The notes beneath the pieces were generated by a model. That model was not told where the DNA came from. It did not search any database and saw only the letters and a program-made list of their open reading frames with translations. Made by a program: the position numbers and the translations under genes. 64,000 nt of DNA from Natronobacterium haloterrestre (lineage in GTDB: Archaea > Halobacteriota > Halobacteria > Halobacteriales > Natrialbaceae), in the NCBI RefSeq assembly GCF_900112205.1, contig NZ_FOKW01000003.1:124001-188000 (forward strand), in the 5' to 3' direction. Shown piece by piece: positions 31,035 to 39,834 of this stretch (position 1 is its first letter; every line of letters begins with the position of its first letter).

Positions 31035-32816
31035 ATGGCACGCGAACCTTCGGTACCGGACGACGAATCGCTCGGGGACGATGGCGACGGGACGGCGACG
31101 AACGACGGTAATACCGGATTACTGGATCGGCGGTCGTACGTCAAACTGGCCGGCGTGACGGGTGCGGCCGCCGCGGTAACCCTTCCGGGGGCCGTCACCG
31201 CCGACGAGGAAGACGAGGAGTACGAGGAGATCACCGCCCGCGGCCAGGTCATCAGGATCGGCCGCGGGGAGACGTTCGAGAACAAACTCATCGACCTCAC
31301 GACCGGCGACAGCGTCCTGCTGCTCGTCGAGGGCGGCGACTCCGTCATCCGGAACGTCGGATTCGAGGGGCTTCACCGCGGCGACGAGTTCATGATCTCG
31401 ATCAACGCGCCCAGCGGCGACGTCCTCGTCGAGAACGTTTACCTCGGCGACGGCTCGACCAAGGAGGGCGAGAGCTTCGTCCACGGCCCCGGCGCCGTCT
31501 TCTATCACAAGCAGGCCGGTTGCGACGTGACCTTCCGACACTGTAACGTCCAGGGGTGGCCGAACAACGGCTTCTACTGTTCGAACACCGCCTCCGGTGG
31601 CTCGGTCCGGTTCGAGAACTGCTACGGGAAGAACAACGGCGTCTCCACGTTCCGGGTCGCCGGCGGAAACGACGCCGTCGTGAACTGCGTCGCCTACAAC
31701 GACGGCACCGACTACGGCCCCGGCTGGGGCGGCTACACCGAGGACGCCGGTCGCCCGCTGTGGGTCTGGCCCGGCGGAACGGTCGAGGTCAGGGACTCGG
31801 AGTTCGCCGCGGGATCGTACCCCTACGCGGCCGTCATGCGCAACAGCGGCTCCGCGCGGATGACCGGCGGCGCGATCCAGGGACAGGTTCAGGGCAGCGG
31901 CCTCCAACGCTCCGACGTCTCGAGTTCGCCCGACCTCTCGCTGCCGCAGGGCGTTCCGACGTCGGCCCGTGAGGCCGCGGCGGGCGGGTCCGACTCGAGT
32001 GCCGGACGGAGCGACGACGACGAACTCCCGCACGTCCTGCTGTTCGACGGCGACGAGTCCGACGTTTCGCGATACGAGTTCGTCGTCGACGGCGAGGTCG
32101 AACCCGCGACCCACGACGGCGCGACGATCGACGAGGAAACCGAAATCGAGGACGGTACCGTCTACGGGGTCGTCGCCGACTGGAAGGACGCGTTCCGCTT
32201 CGATGGCGAGGTCGAGACGCTAACGGTCGACGGCCCGGCGACGGTCCTGCTCGACGGCGAGGAGGTCGACCCCGACGAGTTCGGCGAGGAACTGCCCCAC
32301 ACCCTCACGGTCGAGGGACGGGGCGAGCCGACGAGCTACGAGATCACGGTCGACGGCACGATCGAGTTCGACGGGGCCGAGGACCCCGACGACGAGGCGA
32401 CGACGGTGTCGGGATCGACGGTCCAGAGCTCCGTGACCGACGCGAGCCAGTCGTTCCGGTTCTCGGGTACAGTGACTGACGTGGCGATCATCGAGGGTGA
32501 GGCCGTCGTCACCATCGACGGCGAAGAGATCGATCCCGACGAGTACGGCGACGACGAACTGCTGCCCCACGCGATCCTCATCGACGGGGCCGACGCGGAG
32601 GATCCGACGACGTACTCCTTCGAGGTCTCCGGCAAGATCGTCGAAGCGAGTTTCTGCGATCTCACGATCGACGACGAACGCGTCTACGAGGACGGCGTCG
32701 TCCGCGGCGCGGTCGGCGACGGCCGCGATGCGTACTGGTTCGACGGCGGCTTCGAGGACTTCAGGCTGCTGGGCGATGCCTCGGTCGACGTCCAGTTCAA
32801 CGCCCGCGACCAGTAG
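31035..32816 (+). CDS. Tat-exported beta-helix protein with three C-terminal beta repeats
   Basis: 593 residues. The Tat motif is RRSYVKLAGVTGAAAAVTLP. The beta-helix (about 60-315) is clearly paralogous to the previous gene: GETFENKLIDLTTGDSVLLL, VIRNVGFEGLH, VENVYLGDGS and VPTSAREAAAGG. After a short linker come three tandem repeats of about 90 residues beginning LPHVLLFDG, LPHTLTVEG and LPHAILIDG. Each contains a YxFxVxGxIE strand and ends near VTIDGEEIDPDE. The repeats probably form extracellular beta domains. The protein has no membrane anchor. Substrate and activity are unknown; an S-layer or exopolysaccharide role fits the context. Confidence 0.8.
   Translation: MAREPSVPDDESLGDDGDGTATNDGNTGLLDRRSYVKLAGVTGAAAAVTLPGAVTADEEDEEYEEITARGQVIRIGRGETFENKLIDLTTGDSVLLLVEGGDSVIRNVGFEGLHRGDEFMISINAPSGDVLVENVYLGDGSTKEGESFVHGPGAVFYHKQAGCDVTFRHCNVQGWPNNGFYCSNTASGGSVRFENCYGKNNGVSTFRVAGGNDAVVNCVAYNDGTDYGPGWGGYTEDAGRPLWVWPGGTVEVRDSEFAAGSYPYAAVMRNSGSARMTGGAIQGQVQGSGLQRSDVSSSPDLSLPQGVPTSAREAAAGGSDSSAGRSDDDELPHVLLFDGDESDVSRYEFVVDGEVEPATHDGATIDEETEIEDGTVYGVVADWKDAFRFDGEVETLTVDGPATVLLDGEEVDPDEFGEELPHTLTVEGRGEPTSYEITVDGTIEFDGAEDPDDEATTVSGSTVQSSVTDASQSFRFSGTVTDVAIIEGEAVVTIDGEEIDPDEYGDDELLPHAILIDGADAEDPTTYSFEVSGKIVEASFCDLTIDDERVYEDGVVRGAVGDGRDAYWFDGGFEDFRLLGDASVDVQFNARDQ
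32022..32810 (+). repeat. Three tandem ~270-bp repeats in the beta-helix gene
   Basis: Units begin near 32022, 32288 and 32560. They align at the protein level (LPHxLxxDG at the start, DPDEFG-like ends) but have diverged in nucleotides. Confidence 0.65.
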
Positions 32817-33260
32817 TCAGGTACCGCTTCCCCTCCAGACACCTCGTCGCCGCTACGGCACGCCCGAGTTCGACCCGATCGGTGATGGCCGGACGGGGTC
32901 GCGCCGGTCGCGACTACGTCTACGTAGTTGAACGGCCGCGTAGGAAAGTGGCTCCCGCGCCTGGAACAGCAAGCTGGCACGCGAACTGCTCCGGTACTGG
33001 ATGACGGTCGCCGGGAGCCATTCGACGATACGCGGGGCATGACTAAAAGTCCTTCCTGAATTATCCCGCCGCGTAGGAGATGTATTACGAGGCCGTGAGA
33101 CGGCGGAGAGGCCACAGCGAGAACTGGGACGGGACGACTGGACGAAGAACCGACGCTCGAGGCTCGTGACCCGGGACTCGAGTTCGGTTTCGGGCTCGAG
33201 GTGAGACACGGAGCCGCGGGGTACGGGCCGGGAACGCAGAGAACGTGCGAGTCGGCGAGG
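32817..33260. other. 444-bp convergent intergenic region with a 9-bp inverted repeat
   Basis: TGGCTCCCG (32949-32957) and CGGGAGCCA (33012-33020) could close a 72-nt structure. No gene was found. The distance is long for two converging genes, so a small RNA is possible but unproven. Confidence 0.35.
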
Positions 33261-33860
33261 TCACTCGATCCGGTCCAGTTTCCCGTCGACGTTTCGCTCC
33301 TGTTTTCGATTGGCCACGGCATGGGCGATCGAGAGACCACAGAGCGCGACGAGGATCGCTCCGGCGAGCCCGATCGTCGGGATGGCCGAAAGCACCGGTG
33401 CCCCGAGGAACGCGCCCCCGATCAGGACCGCGCCGATCGCGCTCAACGCGCCGTACCATCGGTCCCACCGATCCCGTTGATGCGACTCCGTATCCAGGTA
33501 CATCATCAGGAGATCGGCGTTGTCCGACAGCGAGATCAGGCCCCGATCCTGATCGTACTCGACGATTCCGGCGTCGTCCATCTTTGGCAGGTGGGTCTGG
33601 TAGAGGGCAACGTAGACGCGCTTTCGCTGGTCGGAACTGAGCGCGTTGACGTCCGTATCGTTCTCCCAGGCCGCGATCTGCTCGGCGAGTTCGCCGAGAG
33701 TCACGGTCTCTTCGGCCTCGAGCAGGTAGGCGAGCACTTCCCGTCGGCGACGGTTCTTGAGGAGTTCGAAAATGACGTCCTTCGAGAGTCGTTCGTCGTC
33801 GTCTCCGTCACCGACGGAGGAGGCGAGTTCGTCGGGCAAAGAGGTATCGATCGACGACAT
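33261..33860 (-). CDS. DUF7344 winged-helix protein with membrane tail
   Basis: 199 residues. An acidic leader is followed by the winged helix: VIFELLKNRRRREVLAYLLE, then AAWENDTDVNALSSDQRKRV, then YVALYQTHLPKMDDAGIVEY. Two membrane segments near 143-160 and 163-182 precede a basic tail. It is the third DUF7344 protein in the window and shares AAWENDT with the one at 10179. The ATG at 33860 gives an N-terminus of usual length. It converges on the beta-helix genes, 444 bp away, and may regulate them or the TFB gene on its other side; this is untested. Confidence 0.85.
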   Translation of the reverse strand: MSSIDTSLPDELASSVGDGDDDERLSKDVIFELLKNRRRREVLAYLLEAEETVTLGELAEQIAAWENDTDVNALSSDQRKRVYVALYQTHLPKMDDAGIVEYDQDRGLISLSDNADLLMMYLDTESHQRDRWDRWYGALSAIGAVLIGGAFLGAPVLSAIPTIGLAGAILVALCGLSIAHAVANRKQERNVDGKLDRIE

Positions 33861-34599
33861 TATCGGGACCCTCCGGCGGCCGGACCCGGGGACAGCGTCC
33901 GGCTTCGCCACCGCGTGCGGTCGAGAACGTCGCCGCGGTTCCGGCCCGGCGACGACCGCTGTACGTCCAAACGGCGATTCGCAGTCACGATTGACACACC
34001 AAGTTGTATACCAACGAAGACACTCTTAAGCACGGTCACGTTTCGCAACGGCTGCAAAGCCGGTACGGGACGGCTTCGATCCCCGTGACTCGAGGCGGGT
34101 CGCGGGCGGCGCGTACGGCGATCCGACCGGCCAGCCCCGGGCCGACGGTATCGACCGATTTGGGGAGCGTATCCGGGGCGTACTTCGGGCCGGACCGGCG
34201 GCCGCCGCCGGGCCCTCGAGGATCGGGGAGTGGGTCGGCAACGGGGCACTAGTCGAACGTTTGGCTCCAACGACATAAATTCGCGCCACGGTTCTGTCTC
34301 GAAAGCGATATTTACGGGATGAACGCTCGATTTACGGCGCCGGCGCCGTGGAACGATCGATACGATTCATGTCACGGCGTGGCATCCGAAGGGATGGGTC
34401 GAAGCGACCGGCGCACTCGCTTCGCCCGGAGACGACCGATGGGACACGGCGTCGGCGCGGGTTTCGAACGGTTCCGAACGAGCGGCGTCGGAACCCGTGC
34501 CGATTATTTTCTCTCTCAGGTGGCGTGCCGGTAAGTCGGGCTTTCCCACGAAACCATGTTACCCCCTTACAATGCCTGCAGGCTTTCAGAACGATACGG
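33861..34599. other. 739-bp region between DUF7344 and TFB genes
   Basis: No convincing gene; a 71-codon frame at 34319 is Arg-rich and lacks a promoter at the right distance. A symmetric GTATAC lies near 34008. The box CTTACAAT (34566-34573), 27 nt before the TFB start, is its likely promoter. Confidence 0.5.
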
Positions 34600-35565
34600 A
34601 TGACACAGCCCATCATCGACCACGCGAGAAGCGAACATAGCAAGCAAAAACCCGAACGGGAGACGGAGCTGTGTCCCGAATGTGAGACCGACACAATCGT
34701 GCACGATCCGGACCGCAGCGAGCGCGTCTGCGAGCAGTGCGGGCTCGTCCTGACGGAAGATCCCATCGATTACGGCCCGGAATGGCGCGCATTCAACGCC
34801 CAGGAGCACGACGAACTGTCGCGCGTGGGCGCACCACTAACCCAGTCGATGCACGACCGCGGGCTGACGACGACGATCGACTGGCGAAACAAGGACGCAA
34901 ACGGCCGCTCGATGTCCGCCGAAAAACACGGACAGATCCACCGGCTCCGGGTCTGGCAGGAGCGCATCCGGACGAAAAACGCCGGCGAGCGAAACCTCAA
35001 GTACGCCCTCTCGGAGATCGACCGCATGGTCAGCGCGCTCGGCGTCCCGAACCCGGTCAAGGAAACTGCAAGCGTCATCTACCGGCGCGCCCTCGAGCAG
35101 GATCTCATCCGCGGCCGATCGATCGAAGGCGTCGCCACCAGTGCGCTCTACACCGCCTGCCGCAAGGAGGACATCCCTCGCAGCCTCGAAGAGGTGACGG
35201 CCGTCTCGAGGGTCGACCAGCGCGAGATCGGTCGCACCTATCGCTACATCGCCGACGAACTCGACATCAACCTCGAGCCAACCAACCCGCGCCAGTTCGT
35301 GCCCCGGTTCTGTTCGGAACTGGACGTCGGCAAGGAGGTCGAGACGAAAGCCGTCGAAATCATCGAACAAACCACCGAGCAAGGGCTGCACTCGGGCAAG
35401 TCGCCAACGGGTTTCGCCGCGGCGGCGATCTACGCGGCCGGGTTACTCTGCGACGAGACGATCCCGCAGCGCGCGGTCGCGGAGACGGCACAGACGACCG
35501 TCGTCACGGTCAGAAACAGGTACCGGGAACAGCTGGACGCGATCGACCAGGCGCCGGCTACATGA
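34600..35565 (+). CDS. Transcription initiation factor IIB (TFB paralogue)
   Basis: 321 residues, full length. The N-terminal zinc ribbon uses Cys25, Cys28, Cys44 and Cys47 (CPEC and CEQCG). The B-finger region follows (DYGPEWRAFNAQEHDELSRV). Then come two cyclin repeats: EIDRMVSALGVPNPVKETAS with GRSIEGVATSALYTACRKE, and VEIIEQTTEQGLHSGKSPTG with AETAQTTVVTVRNRYREQL, the BRE-binding helix. It recruits RNA polymerase to TBP-bound promoters. Haloarchaea encode several TFBs with different promoter sets; which one this is cannot be told. The last 8 bp overlap the converging small gene. Confidence 0.95.
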   Translation: MTQPIIDHARSEHSKQKPERETELCPECETDTIVHDPDRSERVCEQCGLVLTEDPIDYGPEWRAFNAQEHDELSRVGAPLTQSMHDRGLTTTIDWRNKDANGRSMSAEKHGQIHRLRVWQERIRTKNAGERNLKYALSEIDRMVSALGVPNPVKETASVIYRRALEQDLIRGRSIEGVATSALYTACRKEDIPRSLEEVTAVSRVDQREIGRTYRYIADELDINLEPTNPRQFVPRFCSELDVGKEVETKAVEIIEQTTEQGLHSGKSPTGFAAAAIYAAGLLCDETIPQRAVAETAQTTVVTVRNRYREQLDAIDQAPAT

Positions 35566-35734
35566 TCGACCGGTCGTCCGCCGAGTACACGTCCTCGTCG
35601 ACCAGCGCGTGGAGGTTGTCGTACGGGACGAACGCCACGAGTTGATCCGTCTCGTCGTAGAGTTCGAACCCTTTTTCGCCCTGCTCGTACCGGTCACAGA
35701 GAATCTGCCCCTCCGGAAGGATGGCACGGTACAT
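35558..35734 (-). CDS. Small conserved-type hypothetical protein
   Basis: 58 residues from the ATG at 35734; an ATG at 35761 adds nine. The sequence MYRAILPEGQILCDRYEQGE continues into FELYDETDQLVAFVPYDNL, a compact beta-rich small protein with one cysteine. I do not recognise the family. The acidic composition and codon use are normal for the genome, so it is probably real. It overlaps the end of the TFB gene by 8 bp on the other strand and lies 67 bp from the start of that strand's next gene, the transducer end. Confidence 0.65.
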   Translation of the reverse strand: MYRAILPEGQILCDRYEQGEKGFELYDETDQLVAFVPYDNLHALVDEDVYSADDRSIM

Positions 35735-35801
35735 ACGAGCGGATACGTCGGCCTCCCGCATATACTGTTCGCCGGTAGCGGTACCTGAGAGGTCGGCCGC
35801 G

Positions 35802-37529
35802 TCACCCCTCGACCGTAAAGGCCTCGAGCTGCCCGTTCAGTTCCGCGGCCGTCTGTGACAGCGACTCCGCCGCGCCGGCGATCTCCGAGACCGTCGCGGT
35901 CTGTTCCTCGGCGGCTGCCGCGACGCTGCTGGTCTCCTGGAGGGTCCGTTCGCTCTGTTCGGTCGCCTCGTCGACCATCGTCACGACGCCCTGGCTCGTC
36001 CGGGCCTGCTCGTCGGTCGCCTCGTTGATCGACTGCACGCCGTCGTTTGCCTCCTGTACCCGATCGGCGATCTCCTCGAGCACCTCGAGGCTCTCCTCGA
36101 TCGTCTCGGCGCCGTCGACGACCTCGCGTTGCATCGTCTGGATCTCCTCGACCGCCTCCTGGGCCGACGCCTGGACGTCGGTTACCATCTCGTCGATCTC
36201 GCCGGTCGCGTCGCCGGTCTCCTCCGCGAGGGACTTGATCTCGCTGGCGACGACCGCGAACCGGCTCCCGTCGCCGGTCGCACGGGCGGCCTCGATCGAG
36301 GCGTTGACCGCGAGCAGGTTCGTCTCCTCGGCGATCTCGTCGATCAGGGTGACGACCTCCGTGACCGCGGTGAGTTCCTCGTCGAGGGCCTCGATCCGCT
36401 CGACGATCGCCTCGGTCCGTCGCTCGAGCCGATCGAGTTCCTCGATCGCGGCGCTCGCCGTTTCGCGGCCGGTACGGGCGCTGTCGGCTGCCTCCTCGGA
36501 GACGTCGGCGACTCCGTCCGCCGTCGACGCGATCTCCTCGATCGTCGCCGACAGGTCGCTCATCTCGTCGAGTACTTCCTCGAAACGGTCGTTCTGCTCG
36601 TCGGTCGCGACCGAGATCTCCTCGGCGGACTCGCTGACCTCCGCGCTCGCGTTCTCCATCTCGGCGACGCTCGTCGAGACCTCCGTCCCGACCTGGTCGA
36701 CCTCGTCCGCCATCGTCTGGATCCGGTCGAGCGTGGCCGAGACGTCGTCGAGCATCGCGTTCAACCCGTCGGCGATCTCGACCATCGCCTCGTGGTCGCT
36801 TTCGAGGTCGACGCGGTGGGTGAAATCGCCCTCGGCACACCGCTCCAGGACGTCCCGGCACCGCTCGGCGTCGGCCTCGAGGGCGGCGTTGCGCTGTTCG
36901 ACCTCCCGGCGCTGCTGTTCGATCTCCTCGCGACTCGCCTCGAGTTCGTCGATTCGTTCCTCGAGCCCGGTTCGCATCCGCTCGAGGGAGTCGCCGAACT
37001 CCCCGGGGACGTCCTCCTCGAGGACGTCGGCGTCGAACTCCTCGCGGGCGAGGGCGTCGGCCTGGTCGCCGACGGTGGTCAGGTAAGCGTGCATCGAGAC
37101 GACGGACTGTTGCAGGTCGCCGACCTCGTCGTCCTGATCGGGTGCCGGCGGCTGGGTGTCCAGGTGGCCGTTCGCGATGTCGTCCGCGACGGCCTGGATC
37201 TCCTGCAGCGGTCGGATGATGTCCTCGCGGGCGATCAGCATCGTGTTGACGAACGCGACTACGGCGAGGAGGAACACGACACCGGTGAGCACGATCTGTG
37301 CGGTCGGGAACACGGAGAACGCTTCCCCCGGTCCGAGGAAAACGAGCGGAAGCGCGAAGACGGCGATCGTCCCGAGAAACTGCAGGACGACCGCCGCGAT
37401 CATCTTCCGTTCGGCGCTTTCAGTGATTCCGAGGTGATCCATCATCCCCCAGAGGATCGCCTCGTACCGGCCGCGGAGCCCCCCCGCTCCGTCGGCGACG
37501 TCGACTCGGTCGCTCGAAACAGCTGCCAT
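35802..37529 (-). CDS. Methyl-accepting chemotaxis transducer (Htr type)
   Basis: 575 residues. Two membrane helices (about 43-64 and 72-96) are separated by only a few residues, so there is no large outer sensor domain. A HAMP segment (RPLQEIQAVADDIANGHLDT) and a long coiled coil follow. The signalling tip is EIAEETNLLAVNASIEAARA, then FAVVASEIKSLAEETGDATG. Glutamine/glutamate pairs along the helices are candidate methylation sites. It would signal to CheA/CheW from the membrane, perhaps sensing inside the cell or through an unseen partner. The ATG at 37529 is chosen over an upstream start because it gives the normal length before the first helix. Confidence 0.92.
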   Translation of the reverse strand: MAAVSSDRVDVADGAGGLRGRYEAILWGMMDHLGITESAERKMIAAVVLQFLGTIAVFALPLVFLGPGEAFSVFPTAQIVLTGVVFLLAVVAFVNTMLIAREDIIRPLQEIQAVADDIANGHLDTQPPAPDQDDEVGDLQQSVVSMHAYLTTVGDQADALAREEFDADVLEEDVPGEFGDSLERMRTGLEERIDELEASREEIEQQRREVEQRNAALEADAERCRDVLERCAEGDFTHRVDLESDHEAMVEIADGLNAMLDDVSATLDRIQTMADEVDQVGTEVSTSVAEMENASAEVSESAEEISVATDEQNDRFEEVLDEMSDLSATIEEIASTADGVADVSEEAADSARTGRETASAAIEELDRLERRTEAIVERIEALDEELTAVTEVVTLIDEIAEETNLLAVNASIEAARATGDGSRFAVVASEIKSLAEETGDATGEIDEMVTDVQASAQEAVEEIQTMQREVVDGAETIEESLEVLEEIADRVQEANDGVQSINEATDEQARTSQGVVTMVDEATEQSERTLQETSSVAAAAEEQTATVSEIAGAAESLSQTAAELNGQLEAFTVEG

Positions 37530-37686
37530 ACCCAAGTAATCCGATGAACTACACTTAAGCGCGCTGGCTGTTTCCATCCGGTCGGAACCTGGCGGAAGAC
37601 CCTGGCGTCCGAGCGACGCCGGCCGACTCCCGGCGGTCGGTCCCCGAGCGAAATGGGTTTACCCACACCGCCGTTACGGCCCGCCA

Positions 37687-39642
37687 GTGACCGACGAACG
37701 CTCCTCGTCCGCCGACGCCGGTAGCGACAGCCGGGACGACCCCGCCAGCACCGACGCGTCTGACGAACCCGGCGCAGACGTCGAATCGAACGGAGACGAG
37801 ATCGACGCCTCGAGGCTCTCGCTCGACCGATTCCACGAGGCCTGTCAGGAGGCCGGACGACCCGTGCTGACCGCAGACGCCGTCGCCCGCAGCCTCGAGC
37901 GCTCCCAGGAAGCGGTCAGCGAAGACCTCGAGGCCCTCGCCGAGGCGGGTTCGGTCCAGCGGCTCTCCGTCTCGAACGACCCCGTCGTCTGGTACCCCTC
38001 GGAACTCGAGGATCTGACCCAGGAGGAACGGGTCGTCGTCTTCCCCAAGCGCCGCGAGATCGTCGTCGACAAGCCGACGCAGTTCACGCGCGCCCAGTTG
38101 TCCCAGTTCGCCCACCTCGCCGACGGGAACGGCGAGGAGGGATACCGCTACGTCGTGCGGCCGGAGGACGTCTGGCAGGCACCCCACGACGAGTTCGAGG
38201 CCCTCGCCCGGACGATGCGCCAGGCGCTGGGCCAGCGCTCGGCGGAACTCGAGGAGTGGGTCCGCAGCCAGTGGGAGCGGGCCCGCCAGTTCCGGCTGTA
38301 CACCCACGAGGACGGCTACACCGTGCTCGAGGCCCAGACCCCCGAGGTCATGGGCAACGTCGCCCGCCAGAAGCTAGAGGAGGAACACGTCCACGCGCCC
38401 ATCTCGGACACCGAGGACTGGGTTCGGGAGGGGGCCGAAGCGGCGATCAAACGGATCCTCTACGAGGCGGGCTACCCCGTCCAGGACCACCGCGACCTGG
38501 ACGCCGGCGACGCGCTCGAGGTGGCCCTCGAGGTCTCGCTGCGTGACTACCAGCGGACCTGGGTCGACCGGTTCGCCGAGGCCGGCGAAGGGGTCTTCGT
38601 CGGCCCGCCGGGCAGCGGCAAGACCGTCGCCGCGATGGGTGCGATGGCCGAGGTCGGCGGCGAGACGCTCGTGCTCGTCCCCAGTCGGGACCTCGCGCGC
38701 CAGTGGGCCGACGCCGTCGTCGAGTACACCAGTCTCGGCCCCCACCAGGTGGGCCAGTACCACGGCGGACAGAAGAACGTCCGCCCGGTGACGATCGCGA
38801 CCTACCAGATCGCCGGCATGGACCGCCACCGCTCGCTGTTCGACGACCGCGAGTGGGGGCTCGTGATCTTCGACGAGTGCCAGCACGTCCCCTCGGACGT
38901 CTACCGGCGCAGCACCCACCTCCAGTCCCAGCACCGCCTCGGGTTGAGCGCGAGTCCGATCCGGGAGGACGACCGACAGACGGAGATCTTCACGCTGGTC
39001 GGCCCGCCGATCGGCACCGACTGGCAGGCGCTGTTCGATGCCGGCTTCGTCGCCGAGCCCGAACTCGAGATCCGGTACGTGCCGTGGGGCGACGACGAGC
39101 AGCGAAACGCCTACGCCTCCGCGGAGGGCCAGGAGAAGTACCGGATCGCCGCACGCAACCGCGGGAAGATCGACGAGGTCCGGTACCTGCTGGCCGACCA
39201 CCACGACGCGAAGGCGCTGGTCTTCGTCGACTACCTCGAGCAGGGACGGGAACTCTCGGAGGCGCTCGACACTCCCTTCCTCAGCGGCGAGACTCCTCAC
39301 CACGAGCGCCGGCGGTTGCTCGAGGAGTTCCGTCGGAACGAGCGCGACCTGCTGATCGTCTCCCGGGTCGGCGACGAGGGGATCGACCTCCCGACCGCGG
39401 ACCTGGCGATCGTCGCCTCGGGGCTGGGCGGGTCACGGCGACAGGGCACCCAGCGGGCCGGCCGGACGATGCGTCCCGCGGGGGGCGCGCTCGTCTACGT
39501 GCTCGCGACCCGGGGCAGCCGCGAGGAGGAGTTCGCGCGACGCCAGCTCCAACATCTGGGTCGGAAGGGGATGACGGTTCGCGAGCGGACAGTGGATCGA
39601 GAACCGGACGGGGAGGACGCGGACTCGGGCGAAGCGACCTGA
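37687..39642 (+). CDS. XPB/Rad25-like superfamily 2 DNA helicase
   Basis: 651 residues, GTG start with TTTACC about 25 nt before it. An acidic N-terminus and a 250-residue N-terminal region (HTH-like QEAVSEDLEALAEAGSVQRL) precede the motor. Motif I is GPPGSGKT (306-313), motif II DECQ (396-399), motif III LGLSASP, and motif VI GTQRAGRTMRP. The DECQ box replaces the usual DEVH of XPB. The second RecA domain has ALVFVDYLEQGRELSEAL. Archaeal members act in DNA repair or transcription-bubble opening. It precedes a HerA-like ATPase, so a DNA-processing pair is possible. Confidence 0.88.
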   Translation: MTDERSSSADAGSDSRDDPASTDASDEPGADVESNGDEIDASRLSLDRFHEACQEAGRPVLTADAVARSLERSQEAVSEDLEALAEAGSVQRLSVSNDPVVWYPSELEDLTQEERVVVFPKRREIVVDKPTQFTRAQLSQFAHLADGNGEEGYRYVVRPEDVWQAPHDEFEALARTMRQALGQRSAELEEWVRSQWERARQFRLYTHEDGYTVLEAQTPEVMGNVARQKLEEEHVHAPISDTEDWVREGAEAAIKRILYEAGYPVQDHRDLDAGDALEVALEVSLRDYQRTWVDRFAEAGEGVFVGPPGSGKTVAAMGAMAEVGGETLVLVPSRDLARQWADAVVEYTSLGPHQVGQYHGGQKNVRPVTIATYQIAGMDRHRSLFDDREWGLVIFDECQHVPSDVYRRSTHLQSQHRLGLSASPIREDDRQTEIFTLVGPPIGTDWQALFDAGFVAEPELEIRYVPWGDDEQRNAYASAEGQEKYRIAARNRGKIDEVRYLLADHHDAKALVFVDYLEQGRELSEALDTPFLSGETPHHERRRLLEEFRRNERDLLIVSRVGDEGIDLPTADLAIVASGLGGSRRQGTQRAGRTMRPAGGALVYVLATRGSREEEFARRQLQHLGRKGMTVRERTVDREPDGEDADSGEAT

Positions 39643-39716
39643 TCGGACGCCGTCGACCTCCAGGTGCGGAACCGTCGCGTCGCTCCGCCGACCGCTCGAG
39701 CCCCGGACTCGAGGCC

Positions 39717-39725
39717 AATATTCAA
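39717..39725 (+). promoter_or_regulatory. TATA-like box AATATTCAA
   Basis: Its last A is 29 nt before the ATG at 39754 that opens the 26-codon ORF. Confidence 0.45.
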
Positions 39726-39753
39726 GGTACCACGATCGGACTGTACGGATAGC

Positions 39754-39834
39754 ATGAACGACGCGGTCGCGAGCGAACGCGTACGCGAGGGCGCGACGGC
39801 TCTCGAGGTCGAGGGAGAGGTGAGCGAGCGGTGA
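39754..39834 (+). CDS. 26-codon ORF coupled to the HerA-like ATPase gene
   Basis: The peptide begins MNDAVASERVREGATALEV and has the acidic composition and third-position GC of native haloarchaeal genes. Its TGA overlaps the GTG start at 39831 as GTGA, and a TATA-like box lies 29 nt upstream. It may be a leader that brings ribosomes to the weak GTG, or a small partner of the ATPase. Confidence 0.5.
   Translation: MNDAVASERVREGATALEVEGEVSER

Noticed and set aside
34319-34534. 71-codon ORF upstream of the TFB gene
   Set aside because: Arg-rich, no promoter at the leaderless distance, no recognisable fold.
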